From an uncultured Muribaculaceae bacterium (GTDB taxonomy: Bacteria; Bacteroidota; Bacteroidia; Bacteroidales; Muribaculaceae): DNA of 64,000 nt. How positions within the stretch are numbered: the first letter of the stretch is position 1; each line of letters begins with the position of its first letter. Below the pieces are notes generated by a model. It did no database searches and was not told where the DNA came from. It saw nothing but the letters and a program-made list of their open reading frames with translations. This document shows, in pieces, positions 37,360-47,500 of this stretch. The stretch spans positions 310,001-374,000 of the forward strand of contig CAKUJD010000003.1 in NCBI GenBank assembly GCA_934661195.1. The letters are read 5' to 3'. A program made the position numbers and the translations under genes.

Positions 37360-38135
37360 CTAAATGATGCCCTTTGCTGTGGCAAGGAGAATTGCGTCGA
37401 GCTTGACGCGGTCGGTCAGTTTTGCCCAGTCGGGCACAAGCATGTTGCCACGCGACAGATACACGCTTTGCGGATTGTGCAGCACTATCAGGTTGGGATA
37501 GGCGTTTAATCCCTTTATTCTGCTGAACCACTTTTCGCGGCACCGCATCACCACGATAATCTTGCCCGACGCCATAGCGTCGCAAATCAGCGCATCTGCA
37601 TATTTGTTGACGCCAGAGGTGGAATCTGATTTATATCTTTCACGCCCTTGGTGTGGTAGGGGAAATACTCCACGGCAAACACCAGACTCGGCAACAAGCC
37701 CTGCAGCCTTTGCGGCAGACACTCACGCAAGGGGCTTAAGCGCTGCTTCCACCATTTATAGCCCGGATATGGGGTGCCGTTTTGGCCAACCACGGTTTCC
37801 GGTTCCCTGAGCCATATAAAGTCACTGTTTAGGCCCAGCAGCTCCTCACACAGTTCTTTTTCGTAGCGGTTGCGGTAGTTTTCTACGGGATCGTCAATTT
37901 TGGCGTAGCGCAAATCGTCGTCTCCTGCCAGGGGGTTGCCACCAAGCAGATACACATTAGCTTTGGGATTGCCATGGAACGGCTCGGGCAGGGTGCGGAG
38001 CTCAATTCCGTTAATAACGTCTTGGGGCAAAGCAGTGATAATGCTTTTGTCGCAGTTTGCCACCGTGAGGTCCGACAAGCGGATTCCACTCCAGGGGTTG
38101 CTCAGCGTGGCGGCTTTGGTGATGAACTTTTCCAT
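37360..38135 (-). pseudogene. Frameshifted uracil-DNA-glycosylase-like gene
   Basis: Two overlapping frames make one protein. The first (ATG at 38135) covers VYLLGGNPLAGDDDL..., FIWLREPETVVGQNGTPYPGYKWWKQRLSPLRE and VFAVEYFPYHTKG; the second continues with ERYKSDSTSGVNKYADALICDAMASGKIIVVMRCREKWF and ends VYLSRGNMLVPDW..KGII. A single-base shift near 37640-37660 joins them. The pattern (GNP near the N-terminus, a hydrophobic strand with E-F/YFPYH, and HNPQSVYLSRGN near the end) resembles the UDG superfamily, but this is inference. It could be a true pseudogene, a sequencing error or recoding. Confidence 0.6.
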
Positions 38136-38184
38136 AATTATAGCTCGTGTTATGTTGATGATATAAGCAGTAAATTATCAACCA

Positions 38185-38192
38185 CAAATTTA
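38185..38192 (-). promoter_or_regulatory. -7 element for the frameshifted gene/LRR 1 unit
   Basis: TAAATTTG on the minus strand, with a TTTTTTGG element and a G6 tract farther upstream. The block resembles the promoter at 48352-48392 of LRR gene 2. Confidence 0.55.
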
Positions 38193-38351
38193 CCGAAAAT
38201 GCGCCAAAAAATTACCCCCCATTTAATAAATGTTAATTCTGTAAATTCAATGGCGAAATATGATTTAAGATTGAAGGTTGAAAGATTAAGGTTTAAAGTA
38301 GAAATCAGTCAGCATTCACATTTTAATGTGTTGGTTTTCAATAATTTACTA

Positions 38352-38388
38352 TAGGGACGCGGCATGCCGCGTCCGACAGGCGTAGCCC
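38352..38388. repeat. 20-bp palindromic repeat
   Basis: Perfect core 38355-38374 followed by AGGCGTAGCCC. Confidence 0.85.
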
Positions 38389-38553
38389 TCCAGCGGCGCA
38401 CTTGGATGGCAGCATGAATCTCACACTGATTTCAACAGATTTTTTTGGGTGGATAGACACACTGGTGGCCGCTCGGTTTTTTCGACATAAAGACAAAAAG
38501 ACATGTTTTTAAAGACAATACGTTCGCACCATGCTGGCTGGGGGGCACTGGTC

Positions 38554-38633
38554 GCATTCCGCTGGAATGCCTATGCGCGGGGTGCTGCAAAGCAGGCATT
38601 TCGCGTCGGCTGCGCCTACGCTGCATACCTGCC
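38554..38633. repeat. GCATTCC palindrome plus GCAGGCATTTCGCG block
   Basis: GCATTCCGCTGGAATGC followed 22 bp later by GCAGGCATTTCGCGTCGGCT and CTGCATACCTGCC; same layout as 32355-32437. Confidence 0.7.
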
Positions 38634-38738
38634 TACACATATCCAATCCCAAATGGGATTGCGGCTTTTTTAGTGCTTTTGGCCGGCTGTGCAGCTATGG
38701 GTGAATACTCTTTTTCGTTTGCGTATTTGAGGGTACTT

Positions 38739-38779
38739 TGGGGCTACGCCCACCGGACGCGGCATGCCGCGTCCCTACG
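38739..38779. repeat. 20-bp palindromic repeat
   Basis: Perfect core 38755-38774 with GGGGCTACGCCC on the left and CTACG on the right. Confidence 0.85.
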
Positions 38780-38885
38780 TAAATCATTATTAATCAGTGT
38801 ATTATACAATATTACACAGCTGTATTATGCACCCGACTGCGCCATCGGCCCTCAACTTTAATCTTTCAAGTTTAGACTGTAAACT

Positions 38886-38930
38886 AAACGCAAAGCGCCC
38901 GCGGGCGGAGCCTGCGGGCGCTTTGCGTTT
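38886..38930 (-). terminator. Terminator of guaA
   Basis: Perfect 17-bp stem AAACGCAAAGCGCCCGC / GCGGGCGCTTTGCGTTT immediately after the guaA stop. Confidence 0.85.
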
Positions 38931-38937
38931 GTTTTGG

Positions 38938-40482
38938 TTACTCCCACTCGATGGTTGCCGGCGGCTTTGAGCTGATGTCGTAGCACACGCGGTTCACGCC
39001 TTTCACTTTGTTGATGATGTCGTTGCTCACCTTGGCCAGGAAGTCGTAGGGCAGATGAGCCCAGTCGGCGGTCATGGCATCGGTGCTGGTGACGGCGCGC
39101 AGGGCCACGGGGTGCTCGTAGGTGCGCTCATCGCCCATCACGCCCACCGAGCGCACGGTGCTGAGCAGCACGGCTCCGGCCTGCCACACCTTGTCGTAGA
39201 GGCGCTCGCCGTCGGGGCAAGTGTAGTGCAGCATCGACTCGATGTAGATGTCGTCGGCGTCTTGCAGGATGCGCACCTTCTCGCGGGTGATGTCGCCCAG
39301 GATGCGCACTGCCAGGCCGGGGCCGGGGAACGGGTGGCGCTTGATGAGGTGCTCGGGCATGCCCAGCTCGCGGCCCACGCGGCGCACCTCGTCTTTAAAG
39401 AGCCACTTGAGAGGCTCGCACAGCTGCAGCTTCATGTCCTTGGGCAGGCCGCCCACGTTGTGGTGGCTCTTGATGGTCATGCCCGTGATGCTGAGACTCT
39501 CGATGCAGTCGGGATAGATGGTGCCTTGCGCCAGCCACTTGGCGTCGGTGATTTTGCGCGCCTCAGCGTTGAACACCTCCACAAAGTCGCGGCCGATGAT
39601 TTTTCGCTTCTGCTCGGGGTCGGTGACACCCTTGAGGTCGGCAAAAAACTTCTCGCTGGCGTCAACGCCAATCACGTTGAGTCCAAGACCCTTATAGGCG
39701 TCCATCACTTTGGCAAACTCGTTTTTGCGCAGCATGCCGTGGTCCACAAAGATGCAGGTGAGGTTCTGGCCGATGGCGCGGTTGAGCAGAGTGGCGCACA
39801 CCGACGAGTCGACGCCGCCGCTCAGGCCCAGAATCACGCGGTCGCCGCCCAGTTGCTGCTTGAGCTCGGCCACCGTGGTGCTGATAAACGAGGCGGCGTT
39901 CCACTCCTGGCGGCCGCCGCAAATGTCAACCACAAAATTCTTGAGCAGTTTGGCACCCTCGGTTGAGTGGAACACTTCGGGGTGGAACTGCACACCCCAC
40001 AGCTGCTCGCCTTCGGCCTGATAGGCCGCTATTGCCACCTTGGCGGTGGAGGCTATCACCTTGAAGCCGTCGGGAATGGCGGTGATGGTGTCGCCGTGGC
40101 TCATCCACACCTGAGAGTTGTCGCTGAGGCCCTTGAGCAGGGGATTGTCGTGGTCAAACTTGGCCAAATTGGCGCGGCCATACTCGCGTGTGCCTGCGGG
40201 CTCTACGCGTCCGCCCAGCGTGTAGGCCATGTATTGTGCGCCATAGCAAATGCCCAGAATGGGATACTTGCCGCGAATCTCGCTCAAGTCGATTTTGAAG
40301 GCCTTCTCGTCGTAGACCGAGAACGGGCTGCCGCTCAAAATCACGCCAATCACGCTCGGGTCGTTGGCGGGAAACTTGTTGTAGGGCAAAATCTCGCAAT
40401 ACATGTTCAGCTCGCGCACACGGCGGCCAATGAGCTGCGTGGTCTGCGAGCCAAAGTCTAAAATGATGATTTTTTGCTGCAT
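38938..40482 (-). CDS. guaA: GMP synthase (glutamine-hydrolysing)
   Basis: 514 residues from ATG at 40482 ([24 protein letters not shown]); the longer open frame runs back through upstream repeats. It converts XMP to GMP with glutamine and ATP. Class I glutaminase domain (1-190) with Cys in GICYGAQ and His-Glu in QFHPEV; ATP pyrophosphatase PP-loop LSGGVDSSV; then LVDHG-like [13 protein letters not shown] and the C-terminal dimerisation domain ending TIEWE. Length is typical. The upstream region carries a 73-bp repeat with three candidate promoters. Confidence 0.97.
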   Translation of the reverse strand: MQQKIIILDFGSQTTQLIGRRVRELNMYCEILPYNKFPANDPSVIGVILSGSPFSVYDEKAFKIDLSEIRGKYPILGICYGAQYMAYTLGGRVEPAGTREYGRANLAKFDHDNPLLKGLSDNSQVWMSHGDTITAIPDGFKVIASTAKVAIAAYQAEGEQLWGVQFHPEVFHSTEGAKLLKNFVVDICGGRQEWNAASFISTTVAELKQQLGGDRVILGLSGGVDSSVCATLLNRAIGQNLTCIFVDHGMLRKNEFAKVMDAYKGLGLNVIGVDASEKFFADLKGVTDPEQKRKIIGRDFVEVFNAEARKITDAKWLAQGTIYPDCIESLSITGMTIKSHHNVGGLPKDMKLQLCEPLKWLFKDEVRRVGRELGMPEHLIKRHPFPGPGLAVRILGDITREKVRILQDADDIYIESMLHYTCPDGERLYDKVWQAGAVLLSTVRSVGVMGDERTYEHPVALRAVTSTDAMTADWAHLPYDFLAKVSNDIINKVKGVNRVCYDISSKPPATIEWE

Positions 40483-40514
40483 TATTGATGCTTTGTGATT
40501 AAAGTTTCGATTTG

Positions 40515-40522
40515 CAAAGATA
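40515..40522 (-). promoter_or_regulatory. Proximal -7 element for guaA
   Basis: TATCTTTG on the minus strand, 33 bp before the ATG; equivalents at 40588-40595 and 40661-40668. Confidence 0.55.
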
Positions 40523-40683
40523 GTGCAAGCCGAGCGCAAAGCAGCAAGCTTGCTTGGATGCTTTGCCGAGGCGTAGCCTATTTTCTGCAAAGATAGTGCA
40601 AGGCGAGCGCAGAAAGTCAAGTTTACTTGAAATTTATGCCGAGCCGCAGCCTATCTTCTGCAAAGATAGTGCAAGCTGCCGTC
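40515..40683. repeat. 73-bp-periodic direct repeats containing -7 elements
   Basis: Unit starts CAAAGATAGTGCAAG at 40515, 40588 and 40661 (spacing 73 and 73 bp); the first two units are complete and end TGCCGAGsCGyAGCCTATTTTCTG-like, the third is partial. Each unit begins with a minus-strand TATCTTTG, a match to TAnnTTTG, so up to three in-phase promoters face guaA. Middle parts differ (AGCAAGCTTGCTTGG versus AGTCAAGTTTACTTG) but both are self-complementary. Confidence 0.75.
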
Positions 40684-41180
40684 AATAGCAAATTGAGCCA
40701 CGACTGATTTCTGCGCCGGGCTGCATAACGTGCGCATTATGTGCAACATATGCCCCGATACGCGTTTCAGGGCGCAGATGCGGCCGATTGTAACAATTAC
40801 AAAAATGATTTAATTGCTTGCAAAAACGATATTCATAACGTAATTTTGTAGTGGCTATGCAGCGGCATAGCTTAGACAGAAAAGAAAACTGAGCGTTATT
40901 AATACTGGCCTTTGACAATCGAATTCTCGCAAAATTTGAATGGACGCAGAAGGCAGTGGCAACGACGCTCACGCCAGTGCTATATATACGCACCCACGCC
41001 AAGGAGCGTGCGGTGAGGCTATATATATCATTCAGGCGTGGGTGGCTGTTGCCCACCTGCGTCAAAGGGCAATGCGAGAAGCCTGATTGTTAGGGTGGGC
41101 ATCCGAAGCAGCCGTCCACGCTTTTGTCGTATCAGGCGGCCAGATCACCCACCCACAGCCAGAACTTCAGCAAAGACATA

Positions 41181-41210
41181 CGTGCCCCATCGTCACACCG
41201 ATGGGGCACG
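41181..41210. repeat. Perfect 12-bp hairpin
   Basis: CGTGCCCCATCG, loop TCACAC, CGATGGGGCACG. No T-run on either side, so not an obvious terminator. Confidence 0.6.
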
Positions 41211-41420
41211 ACAATCCTCAACACCTTAATATCGCTCCCATGTGAGCACGTTTTTATTCATACTATTTTTTCCTAAGGGCATCTCGAAGCGATTTCGCGA
41301 TGCTTTTATTTTTTTATACACTCCCCTACTCTATGTTGCGGCTGGCCATGCACCGTCACTTTTTTGAAACGACAATAGAGACAATTGGAGACAATTTTTT
41401 TTGAAATGGTATTTTTTTGG

Positions 41421-41460
41421 GGGGCTACGCCCGTCGGACGCGGCATGCCGCGTCCCTACA
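41421..41460. repeat. 20-bp palindromic repeat
   Basis: Perfect core 41436-41455 with GGGGCTACGCCC left and CTACA right; identical in layout to 20769-20810. Confidence 0.85.
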
Positions 41461-41536
41461 GCAATTTATTGATATTTAGGCAATTACATCACCTTAAAGC
41501 AACTTATTTTACGCTATTTGGCGGGCTGGACGCAGT

Positions 41537-41571
41537 GCGCCCCTGCAACGGAGAGACCGATGCAGGGGCGC
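41537..41571 (-). terminator. Terminator of giant GLUG protein 2
   Basis: GCGCCCCTGCA / TGCAGGGGCGC stem, 25 bp past the stop codon on the minus strand; weak T-tract. Confidence 0.6.
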
Positions 41572-41595
41572 AGATGTATTTGTATTGATGGGGGC

Positions 41596-44500
41596 TTACT
41601 TCAGCACCACTTTGCGGGCTGAGGTCTTGCCGCCGGCATAGCGCACCACCTCGATGTAGACACCGCTGGTGGCGGGACGCTGACTGCCAAGCGACACGCC
41701 GCCCACAGTGTACCACTCGCTGCCGAGCACCATGGCGTCGGAAGTGACGCTGTCGATGCCCGAGAGTCCGGTCACGTTGAGCGTGTAGGTCTTGCTGAGG
41801 CCGTTGAACGTCTTTGTGACGGTGGCCGCGCCTATGGCTGTGGTGTAGCCGAAGCCGTCCTTAAGATACAGGCGCGAGCCGTCGCAGGTCCACTGTGTGC
41901 CCTGCGGCATGCCGTAGGCAAAGCGCTGCTTCACGCTGGCAAAGGTGTCGCCCTCGGCCAGCACCACAGTGGCTGCCCACCAGTTGGCCAAGTCGTTGGC
42001 CGCCTGAACTGAGAGTGTGGGATACATGCCCTGCTGCATGGCCCATGCGTCGCCAAACTTGGCCGCCGTGGCCAGAGTGCGGGTGTCACAGGCCGTGGCC
42101 AGGGCATCGGTGGCGGTGGGGGTGAATGATGCCTGAGCGGCATCGGTATCGTAGTACACGCTGTCGAGCACGCCCACATATTTGCCATTGGGGGCAATGA
42201 AGCCCGCCTTTGCGGCATCGGCGCACACCAGTCGGCCGGCCGTGTAGGTGCGGCGTATCTTGGTGCTCGATGAGGTGATGAGACCAATCACGCCGCCGGC
42301 AAGGCTTGGAGCTGTCACTGTGCCCATGTTGTAGCAATCGGTGATGGTGGGGAATCCGTAGCCCGCCAGGCCGCCAGCGTTGCCATACTTGCCGTCGGCA
42401 TTGTCGCTGCCTTTAGTGGAGGTGACATTGCCAAGATTGAAGCAGCGCGTGATGTAGGCGCCCTGCGCATAGCCTGCTATGCCGGCCACGCCATAGCCCT
42501 CGCTCTCAACATTGCCAGAGTTCCAGCAATCGTTGATCACAGTAGACCTCGACTGGCCAATGAAGCCAGCCACGTGGCGGCTGCCGCCAGCCACATCGCC
42601 GGTGTTGTAGCAACGGTTGATGGTGAGATTGTTGCCTCCCTCACCAGCAAAGCCACCCACGGCATACTCGTTGCTGAGCACTGCGCCCGTGTTGTGGCAG
42701 TCCTCGATGAGGCCCGAGCTTGTGCCGCTCTTCACATAGAGCTCACCGGCAAAGCCGCCCACATAGTGGCCGAGGCCGGTGACGTCGCCAGTGTTGTGGC
42801 AGCGCTTGAAGTCAAACGAGCCGCGGGCCATGCCCACGATTCCGCCCACATACGAGGTGCCGCCCACGGCACCCTGGTTGCTGCAGTCGATGATGACACT
42901 TGCGTCGGTGCTGTTGCTCATGTCGCTGATGAGGCCGCCATTAGTCGAGCCGCTGCCAACGATGTCGGCCTCGTTGACGCAGTGGTCAAGGGTGTCGCCG
43001 CCACAGGCAGTGCCCAAAATGCCGGCGAGGCCACCACCGCCCGAAATCTCGGCAGAATTCACGCAGTTGCTTATGCGGCCATAGCTCATATAGGCAATGC
43101 CAGCCATGCCTGAACCGCTGATTTTATGCATATTGCGGCAGTCGCTAACCACAGCGCTGGAGCCCAGCGACACCACGATGCCGGCACCGGCACCGCCCGC
43201 TGGGGCAATGGTGCCATTGTTGACGCAGTGTGTGATGCGGGCCTTGCCGTTGGCCACAGCCGCGATACCAGCCGCATAAGTGTTTTTGGGAGTGGTGACG
43301 CGGCCCTCGAATGTGCAGCTGTCGATGCGGCCCTTGAGCGAGCCAGCGAAGCCTGCCACATAGCGGTCGCCGTTGATGTTGCCATTGATGGTGAGGTTGC
43401 GGATCACGCCCGAAGCGCCCACATTGCTGAACAGGGCAATGTTGTTTTCATCCTCCACATTGATGTTGAGGTTGGTGATGCGATGCCCGGCACCATTGAA
43501 GTCGGCCTCAAACACCGACGGCGACATGGCCACAGGGGTGAGGCTTGCGCCAGCCATGTCGACATCGTTGACCACCTCAAAGTGGCAGCCGCTGTAGGTG
43601 TAGCACTCACGCGTGGTGAAGCGGCTGAGGTTGGCCACATCGTCGGCTGTCTTGATTTTATAGGGGTTGGCCGCTGTGCCCTCGCCCTCAAACACGTTGG
43701 GGATGGAGCGCAGAGGAATCACCTTCACATAGTCGCCAATGGTGGCGGTGAGGGTGTCGCGCAGCGAAGCGGTGTCGGCGCGCATGGTCACACTCAGCTG
43801 CTTGCCGCTGATGGCGTAGTCCTTGCCGCTGGCCAGAGCCCACTTGATGGTGTCGGCAGTGGAGAGGAGCGCCCACGAGCGCATGTTGTTGTCGTTCTCG
43901 CTGTCCTTGAAATGCACATATATGCAGCGGGCCACGCTGGCCAGAGGCTCGGAGGCAAAGGCCTTGAGCACGGGATATTTGTTCTTTGTCCAGTCGATAG
44001 CGTCGGCATCGGTGCCGTCGAGGGCGGCACCACTGATGAGGTTACGCGTGAGCTCGGCCTTGGCTCCACTCATGTCTTGCAGCGCGGCGGCCTTGCAGTA
44101 GGCCAGCATCTGGCCATCGTAGTAGTTGCCGCTGTAGGTGCCAGCCAGCGGACTGGTGCTGGCAATGGCGCCCAGGGTGCCGTCGTTGTAAGTGCTGGCC
44201 GCCATGCCATAGGAAATGTTGCCGCGCATGGTGACGCCGCTGGTGGTATGGCTGACGATGCCGCCCACATCGCGGCGCGAGTGCACGTAGCCGGTGTTGA
44301 TGTTGTGCTCAATCACAGTGGCGCTGCCGCTGAGGTCGGCCACAATGCCGCCGGCTGAGTGCTGCGCGGTGGCTGGGCGGCTGGCGTTGAGGTAGACGGC
44401 GCGCACCTCACCGTCGTTCTGGCAATGGCTTATGGTGCCCGAGGCCACCGACGCTATGCCGCCCACGGTGTTGCCGCCAGCGGTAATGGTGCCGGCATTG

Positions 44501-47500
44501 TAGCAGTTGGTGATTTTACCCGTGCCCCACAGCTGGCCGGCTATGCCGCCGGCGTTGTCGGCAATGGCAGTGATGGGAGCATAGTTGCGGCAGTTGTCCA
44601 CAGTGCCGCCAGTCGAAGCCACCACGCCGCCTGCAAGTGAATAGCCCACTATGTGGCAGTCGGCGGCAATGTTGATGTTGGCCAGCCTGCTGTTGTCGGT
44701 GCAATAGCCAAACAGGCCCACCACGCTGCGCGAGCCTATGTTGTGGGCCAGGCCCACCGAGTCGTAGTTGATGTAGTCCATCCAAAGGCGGTGGATGAAG
44801 TGTCCGCCGCCGTCGTAGCTTGCGGCAAACACGTGAGCCTTGCTGTTGTCGCCCACGCCCTTGAAGTCGTGGTCATACTCAAGGTCGATGTCGGCCGTCT
44901 GCAAGAAGTAGTCGCCGTCGAAGTCCTGCGAATTGGCGTTCACATCGTTGGCCAGGCGCATGAGGTCGGCCTTTTCCTGAATCAGGTAGGGCGACTCCTT
45001 GGTGCCGTTGCCAACGAATCCGCTTGGATTGACGGTGGTCACATTGTATTCCTTAAAGTGCTTGAGGTTGTCGTCGGGCGAGGCAAGAATTATCTCCTTG
45101 CTGCTTACGCTCTTCAGCGATATGCAGTCGGCCTCCACCTTGAGGCCCGCGCTTTCCTGCACCACACTTGAATTGCTGTAAAGGTGCCACTTCACACCGC
45201 CCTTGGTGCTGATGCCCATGCTGCTCTTCACCTTGCCTGCGTTTTCGCCGCTGGCTATGGTGAGCGGAGCGGCCACAAGGGTTGCGGCCACAGTGCCCGC
45301 AGCCGACTTAAGCATAGGATAGCTGCCAGCCTCGGCGGTCCACACGCCAGCGGCGTCGGTCCATGGCAGAGAGCCGCCAGTGAGCTGAGCCGTGGCGATG
45401 GCCGTGTGCTTGAGCGAGTCGGGCATAACGGTGGTGGTGAGCTGCGCGTCGTAGTAGCAGTCGGTCATGGTGGGCACGCTGAACGACACGCCATACACGC
45501 CCTGCGTGGCGCCCGAGCTGGTGGTGACCACCTGGCCCACGTTGAGGCAGCGCTCAATGGAGTTGCCCTTGTCGGTGTTGAGCACATAGCCCACAATGCC
45601 ACCCACCTGGGTGCAGGCGCCGCTGTTAATAATCTGGTTGCCAGTGAGGCAGTCCTTCACATGTCCCTCATAGAGCATGCCCACGATGCCGCCCACGATG
45701 CCGTTGTTGTCGTTGGTGGCGCGGGCCGATATGGGCGCGGCGTTGACAAGCCGCTGCACGGTGCCCGAGTTCACATCGCCCACAAGGCCGGCAATTATGC
45801 CGTGGCCGTCAGTGTCGGCAATGGTGCCGGTAAACTGGCCGTCACTCACCAGACTCGAGTGCGAGCCTGCGCCGGCCAGGGTGTAGCCCACAAGGCCGCC
45901 CAGGGCGCGGTAGAAGCGGTTAAAGTAGCCGCTGAACGTCATGGAGGCATCGGCGCTGATGTTGGTCACCTGCGAGCCGCGGGATATGCCCGCTATGCCG
46001 CCGGTGGCGCCCGCTCCGGTGATGGTGCCGCTGAATGTGCAGCAGTCTACGGTGCCGTTGCGCGTCTGGCCCACGATGCCGCCGCCAAAGGCGTTCTGGT
46101 GGTTGATGACTGCGTCTGTGACGTTGACATTGGCAATGCGGCCCTCACTTTGGGCCGCAATGCCGCCGGCATACTCTCCATAGGATGTGAGCTTGAGGCC
46201 GGTGACATTAACGTTGGCAATCACGCTCAGCGAGTCGGCAAAGCCGAAGATGCCCGCATTGGGCTCCTGACCCATGGTGATGGTTAGGTTGCCGATGCTG
46301 TGGCCGCGGCCGTCAAACGAGCCGCTGAACGGCTTGGCGTCGCTGCGGCCAATGGCGCGCCAGGCCGACGTGATGCCGCTCATGTCCACATCACCGCCAA
46401 GCGCGATGTGCTTGCCGCTGTAGCTGGTGCCATAGTTCACACTCTCGGCCAAGGCCTGCATTTGCTGCGCATTGGTCACCACATAGGGGTCGGCCGCGGT
46501 GCCGCTGCCCTGCCAGTCGAGGCTCTGTGCCTCGGGGAAGCGCAGCTTGGAGGTGAGGCTGATGGTGGTGCGCTTGTAGGGGTAAGCCACCAGACTGGTG
46601 TACATGCGGTTGAATATGCCCCAGTTGCCAAGGCTGATGGTGCTGTCGGTGGCAGTGGCGGCTATGCTGCCCTTTTGGGCGCTGCCGCTCTTGCTCCAGT
46701 CGGCCGGATTGCACATAAACACGCCGTAGGTGGGGTTGGTGTAGATGTGCTGCGGCGGGATCTCAACGCTGCGGTCGGGGTTCACATAGGCCGACACGGC
46801 CACGCCATTGTCGGCAAAGTTCACAATCTCGATCTGGTTGTCGTAGGGCTGGCCCACATACACGTTGTAGGTCTCCACCGAGTCGGCCGGACTCTGATAC
46901 ACATTGGTCATCACCGCATTGGTGGGCTTAAGGCTGGTGCTCTTGAAGGCGCAGTAGTAGCTGCCCTTGTTGGGCCCAGTGAGCAGAAACAGGCCCCAGC
47001 CGCCAAGCGTCACGCTGCCGTCGGCGCCTATGGTGCCGGTCACGGGAGTGGTGGTGCTATATTTCATCGTGGCCCAGTCGATTGAGCACAGATACACCGG
47101 CGTGCCGTCTTTGAGCTTCAGTGCCACCTGCGGCTCGATGCTCACATCGCTGCCCGAGTAGGTGGCCGCCACCTTCACGGGGCGCGACCACAAGCCACTG
47201 ATGCTGGCTTTGCCCGTGCCCGTAGGGGTGATGGTGACCAGACATTCGCCAAGCTGGCGCTCGCCCGCGGAGGTGTAGTCAAACTCGGCCATGGTCACCG
47301 CCGAAGTGAGCGCAAAGGCGCGCCCGCCGGCTGCCTTGGCATGCCGTGCGGCCTGCACCTGCCCTTCGGCAAGCTGGCCACCGCCGTGCGGAGCCGATTG
47401 TTCGATTCTTGCCGCCAGTTTCCCCTCGGCGGTCTGGGGTTGGAAGCCCGACGGCTCATCGCCGGCGCGAGCCTGCACACAGTAGACTGTGGCCATGGCG

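Larger units (their letters stand above)
38193..38885. other. Gene-free, repeat-dense spacer
   Basis: Holds a TTGAAAGATTAAGG tract (38278), a 20-bp palindrome (38355-38374), a CACACTGATTTCAACAGATT block with GGGTGGATAGACA (38416-38462), TTTTTTCGACATAAAGAC (38478), a GCATTCC palindrome plus GCAGGCATTTCGCG block (38554-38633), and another 20-bp palindrome (38755-38774). No coding potential. Confidence 0.7.
40684..41536. other. Long gene-free spacer with hairpins
   Basis: No convincing gene. Visible structures: GCCTGAT (41079-41085) pairing with ATCAGGC around GGTGGGCATCC..GTCCACGC; a perfect 12-bp hairpin CGTGCCCCATCG / CGATGGGGCACG (41181-41210); two TATATATA tracts near 40981 and 41022; and a 20-bp palindrome at 41436-41455. 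Confidence 0.55.

Noticed and set aside
40483..40620. N-terminal extension of GMP synthase
   Set aside because: The extension is translated from the promoter-bearing repeats; the family N-terminus starts at 40482.
40682..41065. 127-codon minus-strand frame upstream of guaA
   Set aside because: No signal, motif or family resemblance; it crosses a structured, repeat-containing spacer and overlaps the third promoter repeat.
41079..41140. Possible SRP RNA, because of a CCGAAGCAGCC segment
   Set aside because: The partner strand of the SRP Alu-less domain (the conserved GUCAGG side) and the GGAA tetraloop context are missing.
43126..46287. Two long plus-strand frames (410 and 367 codons) inside the second GLUG gene
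   Set aside because: Antisense shadows of a repetitive GC-rich gene; the repeats themselves keep the opposite strand open.
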